Position numbers and translations under genes: made by a program. From Tenacibaculum sp. (lineage in GTDB: Bacteria; Bacteroidota; Bacteroidia; Flavobacteriales; Flavobacteriaceae): a stretch of 32,681 bases of DNA. The stretch lies in the NCBI GenBank assembly GCA_020629275.1, contig JAHDDQ010000012.1, positions 1 through 32,681 on the forward strand, written 5' to 3'. The first letter of the stretch is position 1, and the number at the start of each line of letters is the position of its first letter. The notes beneath the pieces are model-generated. The model did no database searches. It had not been told where the DNA came from and saw only the letters and a program-made list of their open reading frames with translations. Below, one piece after another: positions 25,283 through 32,681 of this stretch.

Positions 25283-25847
25283 TACCTTTCAAAATCACCT
25301 TTTCTATAACCTCAGGAAAAAACTCATATTCTAATTTCTGCACTTTTTTAGCAATATCATTTACCGTATCCTCGGATTTAATTGCTGTTTCAGCTTGAAA
25401 AATAATAGCTCCTTCATCATAATTCTCATTCACAAAATGAATTGTTATTCCTGTTAACGGCTCTTGGTTTTCCTTTATTGCTTCATGAACATGCATTCCG
25501 TACATCCCTTTTCCACCATATTTTGGAAGAAGTGCTGGATGTATATTAATAATTCTATTTGGGAAAGCTGTAATAATTTTCATAGGTATACGCCATAGAA
25601 AACCCGCTAAAATTATATAATCTGCCTCATTTTTCAGGAAATCAAGTATCTTATTTGTTTTAATAAAGTCCTCCTTATCAAAAACCAAACTATTGATTTT
25701 TAAACGATTGCACCTTTCCAACACTTTGGCACGTTCGTTGTTAGTAAGCACATGAGTAACCATGGCTGTTTCTTTAGATTGAAAAAACTCAATAATATTT
25801 TCGGCATTACTTCCAGATCCCGAAGCCATAATGACAATTCGTTTCAT
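25272..25847 (-). CDS. purN: Phosphoribosylglycinamide formyltransferase PurN
   Basis: A 191-residue enzyme of purine synthesis that moves a formyl group from 10-formyl-tetrahydrofolate to GAR. The phosphate-binding loop SGSGSNAEN lies at 9-17, and the catalytic trio N101, H103 and D144 is present in NIHPALLP and NYDEGAIIF. Length is normal (about 190-210). Its last 11 bases overlap the RNase H gene, so the two form a minus-strand operon. It is divergent from acpP with a 171-base gap. Confidence 0.95.
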   Translation of the reverse strand: MKRIVIMASGSGSNAENIIEFFQSKETAMVTHVLTNNERAKVLERCNRLKINSLVFDKEDFIKTNKILDFLKNEADYIILAGFLWRIPMKIITAFPNRIINIHPALLPKYGGKGMYGMHVHEAIKENQEPLTGITIHFVNENYDEGAIIFQAETAIKSEDTVNDIAKKVQKLEYEFFPEVIEKVILKGNGQ

Positions 25848-25980
25848 AACTAGATTACAATTATGTTGTTACTGCAAATAAAAAGAATAATTATTAACAA
25901 GTGTGTGGTCTTAACAAAAAGATTTTTTATTTTAGACCTCACATTTTGGGGTAAAAATTAGCATAAAAACGTAAGATTTG

Positions 25981-25988
25981 TATTTTTG
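25981..25988 (+). promoter_or_regulatory. -7 promoter element of the acpP-fabF operon
   Basis: TATTTTTG followed by CC fits TAnnTTTG, 30 bases before the acpP start codon. The leader between is A/T only apart from a few bases. Confidence 0.55.
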
Positions 25989-26018
25989 CCTCGATTTTAA
26001 ATTAAAAATTAGAAAATT

Positions 26019-26255
26019 ATGTCAGACATTGCATCAAGAGTAAAGGCAATTATCGTTGATAAGTTAGGAGTTGACGACAACGAAGTAACTAACGAAGCGA
26101 GTTTTACTAACGATTTAGGAGCCGATTCGTTAGACACTGTTGAGTTAATCATGGAATTCGAAAAAGAATTCGATATTCAAATTCCAGACGATCAAGCTGA
26201 AAACATTGCTACCGTAGGTCAAGCAATTAGCTATATTGAAGAAGCAAAAAAGTAA
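26019..26255 (+). CDS. acpP: Acyl carrier protein
   Basis: A 78-residue acidic four-helix protein that carries growing fatty acyl chains on phosphopantetheine. The attachment serine is S37 in the DSL motif ([12 protein letters not shown]). Length and sequence are those of housekeeping AcpP. It precedes fabF by 6 bases, the usual order in Bacteroidota, and has a TAnnTTTG promoter. Confidence 0.98.
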   Translation: MSDIASRVKAIIVDKLGVDDNEVTNEASFTNDLGADSLDTVELIMEFEKEFDIQIPDDQAENIATVGQAISYIEEAKK

Positions 26256-26261
26256 GATTAT

Positions 26262-27512
26262 ATGCAATTAAAACGAGTTGTAGTAACTGGACTTGGCGCA
26301 TTAACGCCAATAGGAAATAATATTGAAGAATATTGGACTAACTTAATTAATGGAGTTAGTGGAGCAGCACCTATAACGTATTTTGATGCTGCCAAGTTCA
26401 AAACTCGTTTCGCATGCGAGCTCAAAAATTTCGATGTTAAAGATTACATCGACAGAAAAGAGTCTCGTCGAATGGATAGGTTTACACAATATGCTATGAT
26501 TGCTTCAGATGAAGCTATCAAAGATGCTGATTTAAACCTTGAAAACATTAACAAATACAAAGTAGGCGTTATTTGGGGAGCTGGTATAGGCGGTTTGGAA
26601 ACTTTTCAAAATGAAGTATTGAATTTTGCTTCTGGAGATGGCACACCAAAATTTAATCCTTTCTTTATCCCAAAAATGATTGCTGATATAGCTCCAGGTC
26701 ACATTTCCATTAAACATGGATTCATGGGACCAAATTACACAACTGTTTCCGCTTGTGCTTCTTCTGCCAATGCGATTATAGATGCTTTAAATTACATTCG
26801 TCTCGGACACTGTGATGTCGTTGTGACTGGTGGTAGTGAAGCAGCTGTAACGATTGCTGGAATGGGAGGATTTAACGCTATGCATGCCTTATCTACAAGA
26901 AATAACGATCCTAAGAGTGCATCAAGACCTTTTGATGCTGAACGAGATGGATTTGTTTTAGGTGAAGGTGCAGGTGCTTTAATTCTAGAAGAATACGAAC
27001 ATGCGAAAGCACGTGGCGCAAAAATTTATGCTGAGGTTATTGGAGGAGGTTTATCTTCTGATGCACATCATATGACAGCTCCACACCCTGAAGGTCTTGG
27101 TGTTATTGCTGTTATGAAAAACTGTCTGGAGAATTCAGGAATTAAACCTGAAGAAGTTGATCATATAAATACTCATGGTACTTCTACTCCATTAGGAGAT
27201 GTTGCTGAGCTAAAAGCAATTTCTGAAGTTTTTGGTGAGTATGCCAAAAACATCAATATCAATTCAACAAAGTCTATGACCGGCCATCTACTTGGTGCTG
27301 CTGGTGCTATTGAAGCTATTGCGTCTGTATTAGCTATGAAACACGGAATAGTTCCTCCTACAATAAACCACTCAAATGATGATGAAAACATCAACTCAGA
27401 ATTGAACTTAACATTAAACAAAGCTCAAAAAAGAGAGATTAAGGTGGCTATGAGTAATACTTTTGGATTCGGAGGACACAATGCCTGCGTTGCTTTCAAA
27501 AAATTAGACTAA
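26262..27512 (+). CDS. fabF: 3-oxoacyl-[acyl-carrier-protein] synthase II
   Basis: A 416-residue condensing enzyme that extends acyl-ACP with malonyl-ACP in type II fatty acid synthesis. The Cys-His-His triad is C165 (VSACASSAN), H305 (NTHGTSTPLGD) and H342 (MTGHLLGAAG), with the glycine-rich end FGFGGHNAC. Length is normal (about 415). It sits between acpP (6 bases upstream) and rnc (15 bases downstream), forming an acpP-fabF-rnc operon. Confidence 0.98.
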   Translation: MQLKRVVVTGLGALTPIGNNIEEYWTNLINGVSGAAPITYFDAAKFKTRFACELKNFDVKDYIDRKESRRMDRFTQYAMIASDEAIKDADLNLENINKYKVGVIWGAGIGGLETFQNEVLNFASGDGTPKFNPFFIPKMIADIAPGHISIKHGFMGPNYTTVSACASSANAIIDALNYIRLGHCDVVVTGGSEAAVTIAGMGGFNAMHALSTRNNDPKSASRPFDAERDGFVLGEGAGALILEEYEHAKARGAKIYAEVIGGGLSSDAHHMTAPHPEGLGVIAVMKNCLENSGIKPEEVDHINTHGTSTPLGDVAELKAISEVFGEYAKNININSTKSMTGHLLGAAGAIEAIASVLAMKHGIVPPTINHSNDDENINSELNLTLNKAQKREIKVAMSNTFGFGGHNACVAFKKLD

Positions 27513-27527
27513 AACAAATATCACTTA

Positions 27528-28265
27528 ATGAATTTTCTTCGCAAAATAGTTAACCCAAAAACTAAAAAAGACGAAGAATTCTATTACGACCTTAAGGTTC
27601 TGTTGAACTTTAAACCCGTAAATCTAAATCATTATAAAAAAGCTTTTATTCATCGATCATTAAAAATGACCGATAGTAAAGGTAAACCTATAAATTATGA
27701 AAGGTTAGAGTTTTTAGGTGATGCTATTTTAGGCTCTGTGATTGCCTCTTTCTTATATAAAGAAGCTCCAAAAGGTGATGAAGGATACTTAACTCAAATG
27801 CGATCTAAAGTTGTTAGTCGAGAAAATTTGAATAAGCTTGGTAAGGAGTTAGACTTGATTCGTTTCGTCAAAAGCAACATAAAAAATAATCAAGTTGGCG
27901 ATAACATTCATGGAAATATTTTTGAAGCCTTAGTTGGTGCTATATATCTCGATAGAGGATATAATTACTGTCATCAATTTATTTATGATCAAGTTATTGT
28001 TCCATATGTAGACCTTGAACGACTGGAAGGTAAAATATCTAGTTATAAAGGATTTATCATCGAATGGTGTCAAAAAACAAAACGTAAATATGCTTTTGAA
28101 AGCTATGAAGATACCGGTAAACAATCTCAAAAGCACTTTAGTGTTCGTGTAATCATAGATGGCCAAAAAATTGCAAAAGGAAGATCTACTTCTAAGAAAA
28201 AAGCAGAAGAAATGGCTGCTAAAAGGGTTTATTATGCGTTTCAAAAAGAGATAAGCAATTCATAG
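27528..28265 (+). CDS. rnc: Ribonuclease III
   Basis: A 245-residue double-stranded-RNA endonuclease used in rRNA and mRNA processing. The RNase III signature ERLEFLGDA is at 58-66, with metal ligands E61 and D65 and the second site near E133 (FEALVGAIYLDRG). A double-stranded-RNA-binding domain spans about 172-242 (KGFIIEWCQKTKR ... KGRSTSKKKAEEMAA). Length is typical. It follows fabF by 15 bases in the same operon. Confidence 0.97.
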   Translation: MNFLRKIVNPKTKKDEEFYYDLKVLLNFKPVNLNHYKKAFIHRSLKMTDSKGKPINYERLEFLGDAILGSVIASFLYKEAPKGDEGYLTQMRSKVVSRENLNKLGKELDLIRFVKSNIKNNQVGDNIHGNIFEALVGAIYLDRGYNYCHQFIYDQVIVPYVDLERLEGKISSYKGFIIEWCQKTKRKYAFESYEDTGKQSQKHFSVRVIIDGQKIAKGRSTSKKKAEEMAAKRVYYAFQKEISNS

Positions 28266-28347
28266 GAAATCGAAATCGTTTTCGTTAATTTCATTTAATT
28301 TTAGTAATACATTCAGTAACTTAGCATAAAAGTAAAATCTATTTTTT

Positions 28348-28821
28348 ATGCAAATTCATGCCATTGCTTTTGATGATTTTTCTTCTGAAGATTACCATTT
28401 AATTAGTATTCATACCACATTAGAAGATTATCGCATAGCATATTTGCTAAATTTGTATTTAAAACTTGATTTTAAAAAAGCAAAATTTAGCTTAGATTTT
28501 AAAAATCAAAAACATGATGCATCTTATTCAGTATATGATTTCTTAGATGTAAATACTGATAATTATTGGTTTTTAATTTCTAATGTTGATACTGTTGAAA
28601 TTAATGTAGATCGTTCAGATTCATTATTTAATGAAGCTAAAGCCACTGTACATTTAATTCCCGAAAAAAAGAAAGTTGATTATTTTTTAAAGATGGAAGG
28701 TAATTATGAGCTCAGTTATATCAAAAATATTATTGATCAAATAAATAAAATGCCACAGATAATCACTTCATATTTACAAGAAACAAACAACCTAAAATCT
28801 AAAGAGTTCTTAATTTTTTAA
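28348..28821 (+). CDS. IPExxxVDY family protein
   Basis: A 157-residue protein of a family named for its motif, seen here as I104-P-E-K-K-K-V-D-Y112. The family is found in Bacteroidota, usually between rnc and pyk, as here; no biochemical role is established. It has no signal peptide or membrane segment and appears cytoplasmic. It ends 3 bases before pyk, implying co-transcription and perhaps translational coupling. An 82-base gap separates it from rnc; no promoter element was identified there. Confidence 0.9.
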   Translation: MQIHAIAFDDFSSEDYHLISIHTTLEDYRIAYLLNLYLKLDFKKAKFSLDFKNQKHDASYSVYDFLDVNTDNYWFLISNVDTVEINVDRSDSLFNEAKATVHLIPEKKKVDYFLKMEGNYELSYIKNIIDQINKMPQIITSYLQETNNLKSKEFLIF

Positions 28822-28824
28822 TTT

Positions 28825-30252
28825 ATGCCACACAACAAAAAAACAAAGATTGTTGCAACACTAGGTCCAGCAACAAACACAAAAGAGATACTATTAAAAA
28901 TGGCTGAGGCTGGAGTTAACGTATTCAGAGTGAATTTTTCACACGCTAAATACGACGTTGTTAAGGAACGTATTCAGCAAATTAGAGAAATAAATGATGA
29001 GAAAGGATATAACATAGCTATTTTAGCAGACTTACAAGGACCTAAATTGCGTGTGGGAGAAATGGAAGAAGGAGTTGTAGTTAAAGCTGGTAACCATTTT
29101 ACATTTACGACTGAAAAATGTGCTGGTACAAAAGATAAAGCTTTCATGACCTACAAAAGGTTCCCTAAAGATGTAAAGGCTGGTGAAAACATCTTAGTTG
29201 ATGATGGTAAGTTAATGTTTGAAGTTATTTCGACAGATAAAGACAAGGAAGTACTGACTAAAGTAATTGTTGGTGGTCCTTTGAGATCAAAAAAAGGAGT
29301 AAACTTACCTAATACAAATATTTCTTTACCTGCTTTGACTGAAAAAGATAAGAAAGATGTTGTTTTTGCTTTAGAGCAAGAAGTTGACTGGGTAGCTTTG
29401 TCGTTTGTAAGAAACCCAGAAGATTTAAGAATTTTACGCGATTTAATAAAGCAGAAATCTCGTTACAGAGTACCTGTAATAGCTAAAATAGAAAAACCTG
29501 AAGCAGTTGAGAATATAGATGCATTAATTCCATATTGTGATGGTTTAATGGTAGCTCGTGGCGATCTTGGAGTTGAAATTCCAATGCAAGACGTTCCTTT
29601 GATCCAAAAAAGCTTGGTTCGAAGAGCTAAAAAAGCAAGAATCCCTGTAATCATAGCAACACAGATGATGGAAACTATGATTGACAATAGTGTTCCTACA
29701 CGTGCAGAGGTAAATGATGTTGCTAACTCAATTATGGATGGAGCAGATGCAGTAATGCTATCTGGTGAAACATCGGTAGGTAAACACCCTATCAAGGTAA
29801 TCCAAAAAATGACTGAAATTATTGGAAGTGTTGAATTTTCAGATCTTATTAAAGTTCCTATTCAGCCTCCACATGTTAGAACAAATCGTTTTATAACAAA
29901 ATCTGTTTGTTACCATGCTGCACTTATGGCAGATGACATAAAAGCATCAGCAATATCAACATTAACAAATAGTGGTTACACGGCATTCCAAATTTCTGCT
30001 TGGAGACCGAAATCTCACGTTATAGCGTTTTCTTCAGAAAAAAGAATACTTGGTAAGCTAAATCTTTTATGGGGTGTTAGAGCCTTTTATTATGACCGAG
30101 AATTAAATACAGATGCTACTATAAAAGATATTAATGAAATTATTAAAGAAAAAGGCTTCGTTAAGACTGGAGAATTTGTAATCAACTTAAGTTCCATGCC
30201 AGTCGATGAAAAAGGAATGGTAAATACTCTTAGAGTATCTCATATAGACTAA
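28825..30252 (+). CDS. pyk: Pyruvate kinase
   Basis: A 475-residue glycolytic enzyme converting phosphoenolpyruvate and ADP to pyruvate and ATP. Seen motifs include TKIVATLGPA at the N-terminus, NFSHA, the active-site signature IAKIEKPEAVENID near 220-235, MVARGDLGVEIP and TQMMETMI. Length is normal (about 470-480). The C-terminal domain is present and complete. It follows the IPExxxVDY gene by 3 bases and ends at a hairpin shared with the convergent atpC. Confidence 0.98.
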   Translation: MPHNKKTKIVATLGPATNTKEILLKMAEAGVNVFRVNFSHAKYDVVKERIQQIREINDEKGYNIAILADLQGPKLRVGEMEEGVVVKAGNHFTFTTEKCAGTKDKAFMTYKRFPKDVKAGENILVDDGKLMFEVISTDKDKEVLTKVIVGGPLRSKKGVNLPNTNISLPALTEKDKKDVVFALEQEVDWVALSFVRNPEDLRILRDLIKQKSRYRVPVIAKIEKPEAVENIDALIPYCDGLMVARGDLGVEIPMQDVPLIQKSLVRRAKKARIPVIIATQMMETMIDNSVPTRAEVNDVANSIMDGADAVMLSGETSVGKHPIKVIQKMTEIIGSVEFSDLIKVPIQPPHVRTNRFITKSVCYHAALMADDIKASAISTLTNSGYTAFQISAWRPKSHVIAFSSEKRILGKLNLLWGVRAFYYDRELNTDATIKDINEIIKEKGFVKTGEFVINLSSMPVDEKGMVNTLRVSHID

Positions 30253-30261
30253 ACGCAAAAA

Positions 30262-30289
30262 AACCCTGTAAACACATATTTACAGGGTT
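30262..30289. terminator. Terminator between pyk and atpC, strongest on the minus strand
   Basis: AACCCTGTAAA and TTTACAGGGTT form an 11-bp stem around CACATA. On the minus strand seven T follow; on the plus strand the tail is TAATTTTT, so it probably ends both transcripts but atpC better. Confidence 0.85.
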
Positions 30290-30322
30290 AATTTTTATCG
30301 AGCATAATGCTTTGTCTTTTTT

Positions 30323-30604
30323 TTAATCAGCCAAAACAATTGCTTTATTATCTTTCATTTCTAGCGTTCCCGAATTAATCTTAAAAATAAATTTTCCGTC
30401 TGCATTTTTAGAAAATTTATCACTAAATTCTTCTTTAATAACAGAGTTTTTAGCTTCAATTTTAACAAGTCCACTAACAAGTAACGACACTATAGGTGCG
30501 TGATTACTTAACATTTGAAATTCACCATCTATACTTGGTACTGAAACTGATACTATTTCTGAAGAAAAAACTACAGCTTCTGGTGTTACTATTTCTAAAA
30601 ACAT
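30323..30604 (-). CDS. atpC: ATP synthase F1 epsilon subunit (short form)
   Basis: A 93-residue epsilon subunit of F1Fo ATP synthase, which links the rotor c-ring to gamma. The beta-sandwich domain is recognisable (IVTPEAVVFSSEIVSVSVPSIDGEFQMLSNHAPIVSLL). The C-terminal two-helix domain, which inhibits hydrolysis in E. coli (139 residues), is absent; this short form is common in Bacteroidota. It lies 55 bases after atpD on the minus strand, with a hairpin and T-run between the two genes. Confidence 0.93.
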   Translation of the reverse strand: MFLEIVTPEAVVFSSEIVSVSVPSIDGEFQMLSNHAPIVSLLVSGLVKIEAKNSVIKEEFSDKFSKNADGKFIFKINSGTLEMKDNKAIVLAD

Positions 30605-30621
30605 ATTTTTCTATTAATATT

Positions 30622-30652
30622 GAAAAAATATTGTGAGAAAATTTCCCACAAT
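30622..30652 (-). terminator. Hairpin with T-run between atpD and atpC (possible attenuator)
   Basis: On the minus strand ATTGTGGG pairs with CTCACAAT (8 bp, one G-U wobble) around a 7-base loop, followed by A and six T. It lies between the atpD stop and the atpC start and could cause partial termination. Confidence 0.5.
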
Positions 30653-30659
30653 AATTCTA

Positions 30660-32183
<1,524 letters not shown>

Positions 32184-32231
32184 TTAAGTTATTGTATTTA
32201 TTAAGTGCTATTTATCTCACTTTTCAGAGCG

Positions 32232-32239
32232 CAAAGGTA
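32232..32239 (-). promoter_or_regulatory. -7 promoter element of the atpD-atpC operon
   Basis: On the minus strand the bases read TACCTTTG followed by CGC, a canonical TAnnTTTG element, giving a leader of roughly 55 bases before atpD. Confidence 0.65.
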
Positions 32240-32283
32240 ATTTTTTTATAACAAAATAAAAAAGCTTTCTTAACAATTTTAAT

Positions 32284-32321
32284 AAAAAAAAAAGCCTCGC
32301 AAATCGCGAAGCTTTTTTTTT
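32284..32321. terminator. Bidirectional-looking terminator after the OmpA-family gene
   Basis: AAGC-C-TCGC pairs with GCGA-A-GCTT (one mismatch) around AAATC, with an A-run on the left and a T-run on the right. It lies 20 bases past the stop at 32341; on the minus strand a long T-run follows, so it ends the OmpA transcript before the atpD promoter. Confidence 0.8.
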
Positions 32322-32340
32322 ATTTAAGATGTTCTAAAAA

Positions 32341-32681
32341 TTACTTTTTCAAGTTAATTTCTACACGTCTGTTTTGTGCTCTACCAGCTCTAGTCTTGTT
32401 AGTAGCGATTGGGTAATCTTCACCAAATCCTACAGAAGATAATCTGTTTGAAGGAACTCCTGCTCTACCTACTAAGTAATCTACAACAGCTTTAGCTCTT
32501 CTTTCTGATAATCTTAAGTTAGAAGAAGCTTTACCAGCGCTGTCTGTATGACCTTCTACGTTGAAGTTAGCATCTGGATATTCTTTCATAATCTTAGCGA
32601 TTAACTCTAATTTACCAGTTACACCTGGTCTGAAAGAAGATCTTCCTGAGTTAAAGTAGATAGCTCTTGCAAACTCATTTA
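32341..32681 (-). CDS. OmpA family protein, C-terminal part (cut by window edge)
   Basis: The last 112 complete codons of an OmpA-type protein whose start lies beyond base 32681. The frame is open to the edge, beginning NEFARAIYFNSGRSSF, so the internal ATG at 32589 is not the start. The OmpA peptidoglycan-binding domain is clear: FNVEGHTDSAG, the LSERRAKAV helix and the NRRVEI end. It anchors the outer membrane to the cell wall non-covalently. The N-terminal part (barrel, TSP3 repeats or lipoprotein) is not visible. Confidence 0.93.
   Translation of the reverse strand, partial: NEFARAIYFNSGRSSFRPGVTGKLELIAKIMKEYPDANFNVEGHTDSAGKASSNLRLSERRAKAVVDYLVGRAGVPSNRLSSVGFGEDYPIATNKTRAGRAQNRRVEINLKK

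Noticed and set aside
32341..32589. An 82-residue stand-alone OmpA-domain protein
   Set aside because: The frame stays open past the internal ATG to the window edge and encodes more of the OmpA domain, so this is the C-terminal end of a longer gene.

Overview
The window is a strongly AT-rich stretch of chromosome from a member of the Bacteroidota, most likely a marine Flavobacteriaceae. The evidence is type IX secretion (T9SS) C-terminal sorting domains on large polysaccharide-active proteins, a TonB-dependent receptor paired with a surface lipoprotein, an IPExxxVDY family protein beside pyruvate kinase, an atpD-atpC pair running on its own, near absence of Shine-Dalgarno sequences, and many TAnnTTTG (-7) promoter elements. 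No tRNA, rRNA, CRISPR array, insertion sequence or prophage was seen. No species is named because nothing here fixes one.

Region 1 (1-9.5 kb) is accessory and looks like a red-algal galactan (agar, porphyran or carrageenan type) degradation locus. It has a 1290-residue DUF5060/TIM-barrel multimodular protein and two GH16 enzymes with the beta-bulge catalytic motif ExDxxE, all on the minus strand and all ending in T9SS tails. The two GH16 genes have different catalytic domains but share a nearly identical beta-trefoil (ricin-like) module, which points to domain duplication or gene conversion. A divergent transmembrane LuxR-type regulator with an unusually short sensor part sits beside them.

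Region 2 (9.5-12.7 kb) carries an AhpD-like and an OsmC-like redox pair in divergent orientation, then recJ and a small Cys-rich hypothetical protein.

Region 3 (12.7-21.6 kb) holds a secreted endonuclease/exonuclease/phosphatase-fold enzyme divergent from a TonB-dependent receptor and a DUF5689/anchor-J surface lipoprotein. A cytoplasmic metallophosphoesterase and a Pit phosphate permease with a PhoU-like tail follow. Together they suggest, by inference, capture and breakdown of an extracellular phosphorylated polymer such as DNA.

Region 4 (21.6-32.7 kb) is mostly core genome: a serine hydrolase, sufS, a small lipoprotein, a viroplasmin-RNase H, purN, acpP-fabF-rnc, an IPExxxVDY protein, pyk, atpC-atpD, and the C-terminal part of an OmpA-family protein cut by the window edge. 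Convergent gene pairs are mostly separated by compact hairpins with A/T runs on both sides, which can serve as bidirectional terminators.
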